A DNA stretch of 35,024 nt from JACZSB01 sp965372015 (GCA_965372015.1 CBDVAP010000017.1:1-35024), one strand, 5' to 3'. Shown: positions 16,099 through 23,575, counted from the stretch's first letter. Notes: generated from the letters alone by a model not told the origin. Translations and numbers: made by a program.

Positions 16099-16296
16099 TT
16101 AGGCTGATACTTGCTCAAAGGAAAAGTATGGAATATCGGCGCGCTCCTTAGCATGCTCGACCGTAATCGCACAGATATTTCCTTCACCGTCCAGTTCGAG
16201 CACAGTATTCTCATCCAGGTCTTTGGTCTCCAGGGCCTTGTCCGGCTTGAATTCAATGTATAAAGTATCAGTATCTTGAAAGTATTTGATCTTCAT
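16099..16296 (-). CDS. DUF2283 family small protein
   Basis: 65 residues. The pattern MKIKYFQDTDTLYIEF .. TKDLDENTVLELDGEGNICAITVEHAKER is the DUF2283 signature: a beta-hairpin pair followed by a helix. Members are often found next to DUF4258 genes and are suspected antitoxin or partner proteins; biochemistry is not established. The start ATG overlaps the stop of the upstream small gene by 4 bp (ATGA at 16293-16296), so the two are translationally coupled. The gene lies between the intact gatB and the gatB 5' remnant, inside the duplicated boundary, and looks like an insertion. Confidence 0.82.
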   Translation of the reverse strand: MKIKYFQDTDTLYIEFKPDKALETKDLDENTVLELDGEGNICAITVEHAKERADIPYFSFEQVSA

Positions 16297-16478
16297 GTGG
16301 TATAGCTCCTGTCAAAGAAAGCATTATGCACGGTTTCTCCGTCTGGAAGTAGGATAACGCGGAGATACCTTCCTTCCAGCTCCGCAATAGGCGCCCAGCG
16401 ACGAATACGGCCGTCTTGCTGAATATCCTCTTTTACCGGCTGCTCAATCACTCGCTGTACCCACTCCAATTTAATCAT
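16293..16478 (-). CDS. DUF4258-like small protein, probably 5'-frameshifted
   Basis: 61 residues: IKLEWVQRVIEQPVKEDIQ, then DGRIRRWAPIAELEGRYLRV, VILLPDGETVHNAFFDRSY. This looks like the toxin-like partner that precedes DUF2283 genes (DUF4258 or a close relative). In the relatives I recall, an extra segment of the type MKF.KYF...R.RPDR comes just before IK.EW. That segment is present here (16471-16527) but one base out of frame, with an ATG at 16478 that could restart translation. So the gene is either frameshifted, carries a sequencing error, or uses the internal start. It is coupled to the DUF2283 gene by ATGA. The family name is from memory and moderately sure. Confidence 0.65.
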   Translation of the reverse strand: MIKLEWVQRVIEQPVKEDIQQDGRIRRWAPIAELEGRYLRVILLPDGETVHNAFFDRSYTT

Positions 16479-16527
16479 CGCGGTCCGGACGACTACGCAT
16501 TGCCTCGAAATATTTCGTGAACTTCAT
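16471..16527 (-). pseudogene. Out-of-frame N-terminal fragment of the DUF4258-like gene
   Basis: This reads MKFTKYFEAMRSRPDRDD and stops at TAA 16471-16473. The stop overlaps the ATG of the following frame (GATGATTAA). The peptide looks like the missing N-terminus of the downstream DUF4258-like protein: a one-base change between PDR and MIKLEW would join the frames into one product of about 77 residues. Confidence 0.5.
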
Positions 16528-16539
16528 TTTTGGGTCATC

Positions 16540-16644
16540 TTAAAAACAGTGATCTTCAGAACTAGTGCTCGGTTGGGCATGCACCTCCAGCCCGATGACG
16601 GGTTGCCATTTTTCGAGGAGGCTATCTAGTGTTTGGGTTGCCAT
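16540..16644 (-). pseudogene. gatB 5' remnant
   Basis: ATG 16644 opens a 34-residue frame: MATQTLDSLLEKWQPVIGLE continuing VHAQPSTSSEDHCF, then TAA. Compared with intact GatB (MTTHSQDTILERWQPVIGLE, VHAQLATDT), the first 24 residues align throughout and then homology stops. The best nucleotide match is the 35-bp repeat 16574-16608. The remnant is on the same strand as gatB, 576 bp upstream of the corresponding gatB bases. It is too short to function as GatB. The start-proximal part is clearly divergent from gatB, so it is either an old duplication or DNA from a related but different gatB. Confidence 0.8.
16574..16608. repeat. Direct repeat copy B (in gatB remnant)
   Basis: Second copy of the 35-bp repeat at 15998-16032, with 34 of 35 bases identical and the same orientation. 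Together the copies define a unit of 576 bp containing the gatB 5' end and the DUF2283/DUF4258 pair. Confidence 0.8.
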
Positions 16645-16870
16645 GAGGTCGGTTCATCATTTAGCCGAATTTACGTCGTGCCCACACGCGATTCTACGGT
16701 ACATGTTAAAGGAAGGTTGTGTTTGTGCGCTATCAGGGCTGCTCGTCTGCTGGCAAAACCGCTGTTAATCGCATAATGATGGATTCGTCGACGCGAATAT
16801 GGGGTTCAGTTCATGGCTTTTCTATCGTGAAATACAAAATGGGACAAAATAACGGGGTCGGAATTTAGAC

Positions 16871-16921
16871 CGATGGTGACCAACATTGATCGTTCTGTGG
16901 GTTGGTGCTTAGGGACCATCG
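16871..16921. repeat. Two-part inverted repeat in a gene-free AT-rich stretch
   Basis: The arms CGATGGT (16871-16877) and ACCATCG (16915-16921) pair perfectly. Nested inside, ACCAAC (16879-16884) pairs with GTTGGT (16901-16906) around a 16-nt loop. It lies in the 442-bp gap between the gatB remnant and the plus-strand gene at 17087; besides a possible promoter at 16969-16997 I see nothing else there. It could be a structured RNA, the end of a decayed mobile element or a regulator site. Confidence 0.35.
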
Positions 16922-16968
16922 CAAAATAATAAGGAAAGACTGCTTCAGGTAAGGCATATATTGAGATA

Positions 16969-16997
16969 TTGGAACAACAGAATATTTTTCGTATATT
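16969..16997 (+). promoter_or_regulatory. Possible sigma-70-type promoter for the gene at 17087
   Basis: TTGGAA (16969-16974) and TATATT (16992-16997) are separated by exactly 17 bp in an AT-rich stretch. Initiation near 17004 would give a leader of about 83 nt before ATG 17087. Promoters in FCB bacteria often differ from the sigma-70 pattern, so this is a weak call. Confidence 0.3.
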
Positions 16998-17086
16998 TTG
17001 ATCCAATATCGCACAATGCTTTACGGACCTACACTATGGAGCAAATGAGTGCATAACAACCTAGAATTCATGCATCTCTCAACGAT

Positions 17087-18547
17087 ATGAACATGTCAGG
17101 TTTAACTACTTCGCTGCTTAGCGGGCTAATAGTTTGTTTGGTGCTGCCATGGTCAGTCCATTTGCATGCTCAGACGGATACTCTGTGGACCAAGATTATC
17201 GGAATTGACCAGCAGAGTGGCAAAGTTTGGGCTGCGGATGAAACAGCGGATGGAGGATTTATCCTTACTGGTTCATCCTCGAATGATCTATGGCTTGTCA
17301 GAACCGATTCGATCGGCAACGTTATCTGGTCAAAGACGTTTGATAGGGGGATGGGTGATAGGGAATACGGAACCGATGTTCGTCAGACAAATAATAGTGG
17401 CTTCATCATTGCCGGGGCAACCAACGATCAGAGTCAAACACGAAGCAAGGTATGGCTGATAAGAACCGATGAGAAGGGAGACACCCTGTGGACAAAAACC
17501 TTCGAGGGTGGTGCGTGGGCTGGAGCCGGGGGACTCGATCTGACTGCTGATGATGGATATATCATAAGTGCAACCGCCTCCTTCGGATCTAATTTCAGGG
17601 ATGTCTGGCTGATAAAGACGGATGCAGAAGGAAATTTAGTTTGGACAAGTCTCTTCATCGGGCAAGATGCCTTCAATTCTACTCATACCGGTGGTTCCAT
17701 TCGACAGACCGTTGATGGTGGGTATGTCCTTGCCGCCAGCACTGGTTCCACACCTTCCAGTGGCGGCTGTGGTTGGGTGATTAGGACGGATGATTCCGGC
17801 ACAATCATTTGGGAAACCACGCTTTGTGGAAAGGGGGAAAGCAGGCTATACTCCGTTAAGCAGACCAATGACCGCGGCTTTGTGTTAGCTGGTTCTACCA
17901 CACAATACAGTGATCCAGCAGATTATGCCCTGCTAATAAAATTGAATGCCAATGGTGATATGCAGTGGCAGGACTTTTTTGGGGGGAATGGTTGGAGTAT
18001 GTCTGTCGATCAAACGCATGACAACGGGTATGTCATAATTGATAAAGCTGGAGCTCTTTGGAAAACGAATGGCGAGGGAGAATTACAGTGGAGTTTTGAT
18101 GTGAACATTGGAGAGTCTAGGTACTGTACCTCAATTCAGCAACTGTCTGACAGCGGGTTCTTAGTCGCTGGTTGGGCTCAAATTTCAGATCACGACTGGG
18201 CCTTTCTTGCTCGGCTTGCGCCTGATTCGAGTAGCGTAGCCGCCATATATGATATTGAATATCTCCCTTTCTCCCTAAGTCTCCACCAGAACTACCCCAA
18301 CCCCTTCAACCCGGTGTCAACTATCCGGTATGACCTGCCCCAAGGCAGTGAGGTTTCGCTAATCGTATATGACATCCTGGGCCGGGAAGTGGCCAGACTA
18401 GTGGACAGTAACATGGAACGAGGTTACCACCAGACTCACTGGGATGGCCGGGATCAAAGTGGCCGTAGTGTCCCCTCCGGCATCTACATCGCCCGTTTAG
18501 TGACACCGGAATACAGCCAATCCATCAAGATGGCGCTTTTGAAATAA
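17087..18547 (+). CDS. Secreted repeat protein with C-terminal (type IX-like) sorting domain
   Basis: 486 residues. Signal peptide about 1-29 (LLSGLIVCLVLPWSVHLHA). Residues about 30-380 hold seven or so repeats of roughly 50 residues of the form GGFI.TGSS..DLWLVRTDSIGNVIWSKTF, probably blades of a beta-propeller. The last 90 residues start LHQNYPNPFNPVSTIRYDLP and contain VYDILGREVARLVD and WDGRDQSGRSVPSGIYIARL, ending KMALLK. This is the sorting domain that sends proteins through the type IX secretion system in many FCB bacteria. The body of the gene is more AT-rich than the neighbouring genes, whereas the sorting-domain part is GC-richer. Two possible starts (ATG 17087 and 17093) are not distinguished. 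It probably functions at the cell surface or outside; ligand unknown. Confidence 0.85.
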   Translation: MNMSGLTTSLLSGLIVCLVLPWSVHLHAQTDTLWTKIIGIDQQSGKVWAADETADGGFILTGSSSNDLWLVRTDSIGNVIWSKTFDRGMGDREYGTDVRQTNNSGFIIAGATNDQSQTRSKVWLIRTDEKGDTLWTKTFEGGAWAGAGGLDLTADDGYIISATASFGSNFRDVWLIKTDAEGNLVWTSLFIGQDAFNSTHTGGSIRQTVDGGYVLAASTGSTPSSGGCGWVIRTDDSGTIIWETTLCGKGESRLYSVKQTNDRGFVLAGSTTQYSDPADYALLIKLNANGDMQWQDFFGGNGWSMSVDQTHDNGYVIIDKAGALWKTNGEGELQWSFDVNIGESRYCTSIQQLSDSGFLVAGWAQISDHDWAFLARLAPDSSSVAAIYDIEYLPFSLSLHQNYPNPFNPVSTIRYDLPQGSEVSLIVYDILGREVARLVDSNMERGYHQTHWDGRDQSGRSVPSGIYIARLVTPEYSQSIKMALLK

Positions 18548-18630
18548 CGGTTGGATATTGGATGTTTGTCTGATACCCTTGCCACACTTCCACAAGCTCA
18601 GAGCGACGAGGCTAATTGCTAACCAATTTA

Positions 18631-18645
18631 CCCGCCAAATGCGGG
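18631..18645 (-). terminator. Weak hairpin after serA
   Basis: CCCGC (18631-18635) pairs with GCGGG (18641-18645) around a 5-nt loop, 9 nt past the serA stop. On the minus strand it is followed by TAAATTGG, a broken T-run. It lies between two converging genes. Confidence 0.3.
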
Positions 18646-18653
18646 GCCGAATA

Positions 18654-20231
18654 CTATAAAACCACTTTCCTTACCGACAATATGCCCTCCAGCGCCACCA
18701 GCGCATCCAGTTGCTTCCGGTCCGGCTCGCTGTCCACCTTCACCACCAAGTAGGCCTTTTCCACTGTGCGCTCACGGCTCAGCAGCGCCTCGCCGATATT
18801 GATGCCCAAGCCGCCCAGGGTAGTGCCGATGCGCCCCAGCACCCCCGGCACATCCCGGTTGCGGATGAACAGCATCACACCCTCGGGGTTCAGTTCCAGG
18901 TGGTTGCCATCGATCTCCACCACCCGCCGGTGGCCGCGCCCGAACACCGAACCGGCCATGGTAGTCTCTCCGCCGGTGGTCTTCACCGCCACCCGCACTA
19001 AGTTGGCGTACCCCACGTCGGTGGAATCGCAGCCGTGGGTCAAGGTGATCCCCCGCTCCTTGGCCACGGCGGCGGTGTTCACGTAGTTCAGGCGGGTATC
19101 CAACACACCTTCCAGCAGTCCCAGCAAGGCCGCCAGCGCTAGCGGGTGGGAGTCCTCCAGCGTGCCATAGCAGGTGACCGCAACCTGTTTGATGGCGCCA
19201 TCTGTAAGTTGGCACAGCATGCGCCCCATGTCGGCCGCCAGCTCCAGGTGGGGCTCCAGGCTCTTGAGCAGGGCCATATCACTGACCGGCATGTTCAGGG
19301 CGCTCTGCATTTTGCCTTCTAAAAGAAAATCGGCCACCTGCCGGCAGATAGCCAGCGACACCCCTTCCTGGGCTTCTTTGGTGGAGGCCCCCAGGTGCGG
19401 CGTCAGCAGGATGTTTTTGGCCTGGCGCAAGGGATTGTCATTTGGGGGCGGCTCACTGGTGAATACGTCCACCGCGGCCCCGGCGATAACGCCGCTATTC
19501 AAGGCCTCGGCCAGCTGGCCCTCGTTGACAATGCCCCCCCGGGCCACGTTGATCAGCCGGGCGGTGGGTTTCATCAGCTTCAGATTGCCGGCGTTGAGCA
19601 GATCGCGGGTCTCGTCGTTGCGAGGCACGTGCAGGGTAACAAAATCGGCCCGCTTCAGCAGTTCTTCCAGGGCTACCATCTCAAGTTCGTCGGAGTCCGG
19701 CAGATCCTGGGGAGCGTAGGGATCATACCCCAGGATTTCCATCCCCATGGCCCGGGCCGAGTCCATCACCCGCCGGCCGATACGCCCCAGCCCCACGATC
19801 CCCAGCAGCTTGCCGTTCAGTTCCACCCCCTGGAGCGCCTTACGGTCCCAGCGCCCCTCAAGCAGCGAGGCGTGCCCCAGGTGCACATTGCGTGCCAAGG
19901 CCATCAGCAGGGCCATGGTGTGCTCGGCGGCTGAAATGGTGTTGCCGTCGGGGGTGTTCATAACCACCACCCCCCGCAAGGTGGCCACCTCCAGGTCGAT
20001 GTTATCGATGCCCACACCGGCGCGCCCCACCACCTGCAAATGGTCCGCCTGGTTAAGCAGCTCGGCATCCACGCTGGTGCCGCTGCGGATGATCCAGCCG
20101 TGCACCGCGCCCACCACCTCCAGCAGCTTGTCCACCGGCTGGCCGGTCAGATCGACCACTTCCAGGCCCCGTTCGGCCAGGATATCCAGCCCGGATTGGG
20201 CGATAGGATCGGTGATCAGCACCCGTTTCAT
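18654..20231 (-). CDS. serA: D-3-phosphoglycerate dehydrogenase (long, ACT-domain form)
   Basis: Oxidises 3-phosphoglycerate to 3-phosphohydroxypyruvate with NAD+, the first step of serine synthesis. 525 residues, the long type. It has a split substrate domain, a nucleotide-binding domain with GIVGLGRIG (about 145-153), catalytic residues in NVARGGIV (Arg), the FTSEPPPNDNPL block (Glu) and TPHLGAST (His). An intervening ASB domain covers about 320-450 and a C-terminal ACT domain about 455-525 (VPGVLGRIGTTLGGLGINI), which in relatives mediates serine feedback. ATG 20231 overlaps the stop of the upstream aminotransferase gene (ATGA), so the two steps are translationally coupled. Confidence 0.95.
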   Translation of the reverse strand: MKRVLITDPIAQSGLDILAERGLEVVDLTGQPVDKLLEVVGAVHGWIIRSGTSVDAELLNQADHLQVVGRAGVGIDNIDLEVATLRGVVVMNTPDGNTISAAEHTMALLMALARNVHLGHASLLEGRWDRKALQGVELNGKLLGIVGLGRIGRRVMDSARAMGMEILGYDPYAPQDLPDSDELEMVALEELLKRADFVTLHVPRNDETRDLLNAGNLKLMKPTARLINVARGGIVNEGQLAEALNSGVIAGAAVDVFTSEPPPNDNPLRQAKNILLTPHLGASTKEAQEGVSLAICRQVADFLLEGKMQSALNMPVSDMALLKSLEPHLELAADMGRMLCQLTDGAIKQVAVTCYGTLEDSHPLALAALLGLLEGVLDTRLNYVNTAAVAKERGITLTHGCDSTDVGYANLVRVAVKTTGGETTMAGSVFGRGHRRVVEIDGNHLELNPEGVMLFIRNRDVPGVLGRIGTTLGGLGINIGEALLSRERTVEKAYLVVKVDSEPDRKQLDALVALEGILSVRKVVL

Positions 20232-21316
20232 GCCGCAACCTCCAGTGATGCTAGAACCTGGTCAAAGACTTTCAAGTAATCCTTCAAGTCCGTCATCATT
20301 ACCGAGCCCATGTGGGCGATACGGAATACCTGCCCCCGCAGTTTACCGTAGCCCCGGTCCATGCGGTAGCCCCGTTCCTCCAGGGCCTCGAATATCGGTT
20401 GCACCGGCCACTCCTGCACGTTGCGCACCGCCGTGATGGTCACCGATTCGTACCCCCGCTCGGGATACAGCTCCTGGCCGTGGTCCAGCGCCCACTTACG
20501 GGCGTAAGCGGCCATCTCCTTGTGCCGGGCGTAGCGGCCAGCGAGGGTTTCGCGCTCTATATCTTTTAAAATCTTCACCAGCCCGAACATATGCGGCAGC
20601 GACGGTGTGCTGGGGGTCTGCATCTTCCGGTGGAATTTGTCCAGCACCTCAAAATCGAAGTAATAGCCCTTGGCGGTAATCTCCCCGGAGCGCTGCATGG
20701 CCCGCTCCGAGACGGCGCACACGGTGAATCCCGCCGGCAGCCCCCAGGCCTTCTGCAGCGAGGCAAAGCAGGTGTCCAGGCGCCAGTCGTCCACCTTGAT
20801 CTCCACCCCCGCCATGGAGCTCACCGCATCCACATGCAGCAACACCTCGGGGTATTTTGCGGCCATCATGCCAGCGATATCCTCCAGGGGACTCATAACC
20901 CCGGTGGAGGTCTCGTTGTGTACCAGGGTCACCACATCGAACTTGCCGCTAGCCAGGGCCCGGTCGACGTCCTCGGGCTTGATCGCCCGGCCCCACTCCT
21001 TTTCCAGCACCTCGCAGGGCAGCCCGCAGGCTTTGGTGACCGTATGCCACTTGGCCGAGAAGGCCCCGTTGACGCAGTTCAGGGCCCCCTTTTTGACGCT
21101 GTTGCGCACCGCCGCCTCCCACACACCGGTGGCCGGGTTGGAGAACAGGAACACCCGGCCGTTGGTATTGAGCACCTGCTGCAAGCCGCTGACCACCAGC
21201 TCCATGAGTTCTGAAAACTCGGCGGTGCGGTGCCCCACCTGGGGCTGGGCCATGGCCTGCAGGGTGGCCTCATCCACCTGGGTGGGCCCTGGTATGAACA
21301 GTTTGGGGAAGATCAT
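20228..21316 (-). CDS. Class V aminotransferase, probably acting as phosphoserine aminotransferase
   Basis: 362 residues, a PLP fold-type I enzyme of the alanine-glyoxylate/serine-pyruvate aminotransferase group. Visible are FIPGPTQVDEATLQAM at the N-terminus, NPATGVWEAAV (phosphate-binding loop), VHNETSTGV, HVDAVSSMAGVE (Asp that contacts the PLP ring nitrogen) and SLQKAWGLPAGF with the PLP lysine. Coupling to serA by a 4-bp ATGA overlap suggests it performs the second step of serine synthesis, 3-phosphohydroxypyruvate plus glutamate to phosphoserine. Similar pairs occur where SerC is replaced by this group. Sequence alone cannot exclude serine-glyoxylate or alanine-glyoxylate transamination. 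GGAGAA lies upstream of ATG 21316. Confidence 0.85.
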   Translation of the reverse strand: MIFPKLFIPGPTQVDEATLQAMAQPQVGHRTAEFSELMELVVSGLQQVLNTNGRVFLFSNPATGVWEAAVRNSVKKGALNCVNGAFSAKWHTVTKACGLPCEVLEKEWGRAIKPEDVDRALASGKFDVVTLVHNETSTGVMSPLEDIAGMMAAKYPEVLLHVDAVSSMAGVEIKVDDWRLDTCFASLQKAWGLPAGFTVCAVSERAMQRSGEITAKGYYFDFEVLDKFHRKMQTPSTPSLPHMFGLVKILKDIERETLAGRYARHKEMAAYARKWALDHGQELYPERGYESVTITAVRNVQEWPVQPIFEALEERGYRMDRGYGKLRGQVFRIAHMGSVMMTDLKDYLKVFDQVLASLEVAA

Positions 21317-21412
21317 CGCGGCAATTCTCCGGACAGATAATAGGTGTTTATCAGGTGCTTGAAATTAGGCAGAAAGGATAAGCGTCGGGTAGGCGAGTGT
21401 GGCGGCTAAATT

Positions 21413-21438
21413 GGGGCCGCAGTTGCCGGATCGGCCCC
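21413..21438 (-). terminator. GC-rich hairpin downstream of the mazF-like gene
   Basis: GGGGCCG (21413-21419) pairs with CGGCCCC (21432-21438), 7 bp with a 12-nt loop, 20 nt after the toxin stop. On the minus strand it is followed by AATTTAG, so it is at best a weak intrinsic terminator, insulating the serine operon that starts at 21316. Confidence 0.4.
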
Positions 21439-21457
21439 AGCGGCTGCTCCCATATCC

Positions 21458-21811
21458 CTATAGCGCCAGGGAAATCCGTAAAGCGGAATCTATCTCTCCA
21501 ATGGCATCGAGGTCCAGATGCCCTAATTTCTTGGTGATACGGTTACAGTCCACCACCCTTACCTGCTCGCATTTGGCGATGCTGTCCTTGGTTATCCCAC
21601 CTCCGCCTTTTATAACAAAGGCCTGAAAGGGATAGACCTGTTTCTCAGCAGCATCCGTCAGTGGTACCACGATAGTGGTGGGCGAGTATTGATTGCCGAG
21701 GTCATTCTGGACGATAACGCAAGGACGGCTGCGGCCGCGCTGCTCCTTTCCCTTGCCAAACCCCAGGGTTACCAATACCACATCTCCGCGACGAATACGG
21801 ACGGCCGCCAC
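21458..21811 (-). CDS. MazF/PemK-family mRNA interferase toxin
   Basis: 117 residues. The N-terminal RRGDVVLVTLGFGKGKEQRG matches the RGDI..V.F..G.G.E..G.RP block of MazF/PemK, followed by RSRPCVIVQND and TTIVVPLT. Family members are ribosome-independent endoribonucleases neutralised by a cognate antitoxin. The usual conserved Arg and Ser/Thr positions are present by eye. The start is GTG 21811, 2 nt after the antitoxin stop, so toxin translation is probably coupled. The C-terminus (CEQVRVVDCNRITKKLGHLDLDAIGEIDSALRISLAL) has the standard fold end. It looks full-length and functional. Confidence 0.88.
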   Translation of the reverse strand: MAAVRIRRGDVVLVTLGFGKGKEQRGRSRPCVIVQNDLGNQYSPTTIVVPLTDAAEKQVYPFQAFVIKGGGGITKDSIAKCEQVRVVDCNRITKKLGHLDLDAIGEIDSALRISLAL

Positions 21812-21813
21812 GT

Positions 21814-22065
21814 TTACCAGGTCTCCTCGTCGACATGCTCGAAATCAGCCAGCAGGTCGAGGTCCTCTTGAGCCAGAAATTTATAGCCCTCCACCATTTT
21901 GGCCTTGGTGCGTTGGTCCAGCCAGTCGGCAACCGCTCGGCGGATGGCTTCAGTATAGGTTAGTTCTTCTTCGTGAACCACTGCCGAGAGCTGGTTGTAA
22001 AGAGGCTCGGGAAGAGACAGGTTCACTCGTTTTGTTTCTTTTGCAGGTAAGCCGGGTACCGGCAT
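21814..22065 (-). CDS. Ribbon-helix-helix antitoxin partner of the MazF-like toxin
   Basis: 83 residues from ATG 22065. It contains the RHH DNA-binding pattern KRVNLSLPEPLYNQLSAVV, then LTYTEAIRRAVADWLDQR, and an acidic C-terminus (EDLDLLADFEHVDEETW), as expected for the toxin-neutralising tail. The frame is open back to 22128, but ATG 22065 has CAGGAGT upstream with good spacing, and the extension overlaps the repeated operator-like sequence, so the shorter start is chosen. It precedes the toxin by 2 nt. Antitoxins of this type usually repress their own operon. Confidence 0.85.
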   Translation of the reverse strand: MPVPGLPAKETKRVNLSLPEPLYNQLSAVVHEEELTYTEAIRRAVADWLDQRTKAKMVEGYKFLAQEDLDLLADFEHVDEETW

Positions 22066-22107
22066 GGTCACTACTCCTGATTGCAGATTCGATTCAAGCA
22101 AAGAACA

Positions 22108-22142
22108 ATGCGCATACAATCTGCGCATGTATAATATGCATA
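22108..22142 (-). promoter_or_regulatory. Triple 8-bp repeat, probable antitoxin operator
   Basis: ATGCGCAT (22108-22115), CTGCGCAT (22121-22128) and TATGCATA (22135-22142) are spaced 13 and 14 bp apart. The first and third are palindromes. They lie 43-77 bp upstream of the antitoxin start; on the minus strand a TATTAT box overlaps the cluster. Regular spacing of about one helical turn and a bit fits cooperative RHH dimers. Confidence 0.5.
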
Positions 22143-22189
22143 CAAAAAGCGCCTAATTCAAGTATTATCGCAATCTCGCTCCGGCAAGC

Positions 22190-23575
22190 TCAACGAGTAC
22201 CGGCAAGCGGCTCAAACTTAGCCGTAAAATGCCTCAGCACCGGCGCCTGCCAGGTCATCTTCAGGCCCCGGATGGCATCCCGCCGCTCGAACAGGTTGAC
22301 GATAGCCTCCACAACGTAGTCCACGTGGCTCTGGGTGTACACCCGCCGCGGCAGGGCCAGGCGCACCAGCTCCATCTCGGCCGGCTGCTCCTCCCCCGTT
22401 TCCGGATCGTGGCGGCCGAACATCACCGAACCGATCTCCACCGAGCGGATGCCCGCCTCCAGGTATAGCTCGCACACCAGCGCCTGCCCCGGATACTGCA
22501 ACGGCGGGATGTGCGGCAGCATGGCCTGGGCGTCGATGTAGATGGCGTGGCCCCCCGGCGGCTGGACGATGGGCACCCCCGCCCGGGCGATGTGCTCCCC
22601 CAGATAACGGGTGGAGGCCAGCCGGTATTCCAGGTAGTCCTCGTCGAGCACTTCCTCCAGCCCCACGGCAATGGCCTCTAAGTCCCGGCCCGCCAGACCG
22701 CCATAAGTGGGAAAGCCTTCGGTAAGGATCAGCAGGTTCTTCTCCTGCTGGGCCAGCAGGGCGTCGTTGGTGCACAGAAAACCGCCGATGTTCGCCAACC
22801 CGTCCTTCTTGGCGCTCATGGTGCAGCCGTCGGCCTGAGCGAACATCTCCCGGGCGATCTCCAGCGGCGTTTTATCGGCGTAGCCCTCCTCGCGAAGCTT
22901 TATGAAGTAGGCGTTCTCGGCGAAGCGGCAGGCGTCTAAGTAGAAGGGAATATCGTGGCTGTGGGCCACCGCCGCCACCTCCCGAATGTTGGCCATCGAC
23001 ACCGGCTGGCCCCCGCCGGAGTTGTTGGTGATGGTCAGCATCACCAGCGGCACTTGCTCCGGCCCCACCTCGGCAATCAGGGCCTGCAGGGCGGCCACGT
23101 CCATGTTACCCTTGAAGGGATGCACTACCTCGGGCTGCCGGCCCTCGGGGATCACCAGGTCCACCGCCCGGGCGCCGATGAACTCCACGTTGGCCCGGGT
23201 GGTATCGAAATGGGTGTTGTTGGGCACCACCTGCCCCTGCTTGACGATAGTGGCGAACAGGATCCGCTCGGCTGCCCGGCCCTGGTGGGTGGGGATCACA
23301 TACTTGAAGCCCATGACATTCTTGACCGATTGCTCGAAACGCTCCCAGCTGCGGCTGCCGGCGTAGGACTCGTCGCCCCGCATCAACCCGGCCCACTGCT
23401 CGCTGCTCATGGCCCCGGTGCCGCTATCGGTGAGCAGGTCGATCAGCACGTCCCGGGCCGCCAGGTAGAAGGGGTTATAGTGGGCGGCCTTGAGGATGCC
23501 TGCCCGCTCCTCGCGGCTGGTCAGGCGGATCGGCTCCACGGCCTTGATGCGGAACGGCTCGATGATGGTTTTCAT
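22190..23575 (-). CDS. tnaA: Tryptophanase
   Basis: PLP enzyme that splits L-tryptophan into indole, pyruvate and ammonia; cytoplasmic tetramer. 461 residues. Signatures are PFRIKAVEPIRLTSREER, DLLTDSGTGAMS, MRGDESYAGSRS, IPTHQGRAAE, ITNNSGGGQPVS, the PLP lysine block MSAKKDGLANIGG, GFPTYGGLAGRD, PRRVYTQSHVDYV and VLRHFTAKF. It must be told from tyrosine phenol-lyase: that enzyme has Arg in the SMERG motif, whereas this protein has RSVEIGS as in TnaA, so tryptophan is the likely substrate. GAMS..QWAG resembles tyrosine phenol-lyase more. ATG 23575 is chosen over TTG 23581. No TnaC-like leader peptide was recognised upstream. Confidence 0.88.
   Translation of the reverse strand: MKTIIEPFRIKAVEPIRLTSREERAGILKAAHYNPFYLAARDVLIDLLTDSGTGAMSSEQWAGLMRGDESYAGSRSWERFEQSVKNVMGFKYVIPTHQGRAAERILFATIVKQGQVVPNNTHFDTTRANVEFIGARAVDLVIPEGRQPEVVHPFKGNMDVAALQALIAEVGPEQVPLVMLTITNNSGGGQPVSMANIREVAAVAHSHDIPFYLDACRFAENAYFIKLREEGYADKTPLEIAREMFAQADGCTMSAKKDGLANIGGFLCTNDALLAQQEKNLLILTEGFPTYGGLAGRDLEAIAVGLEEVLDEDYLEYRLASTRYLGEHIARAGVPIVQPPGGHAIYIDAQAMLPHIPPLQYPGQALVCELYLEAGIRSVEIGSVMFGRHDPETGEEQPAEMELVRLALPRRVYTQSHVDYVVEAIVNLFERRDAIRGLKMTWQAPVLRHFTAKFEPLAGTR

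Noticed and set aside
16806..17006. 66-codon minus-strand frame in the AT-rich gap
   Set aside because: No family features and it covers the nested inverted repeat and the promoter candidate; looks random.
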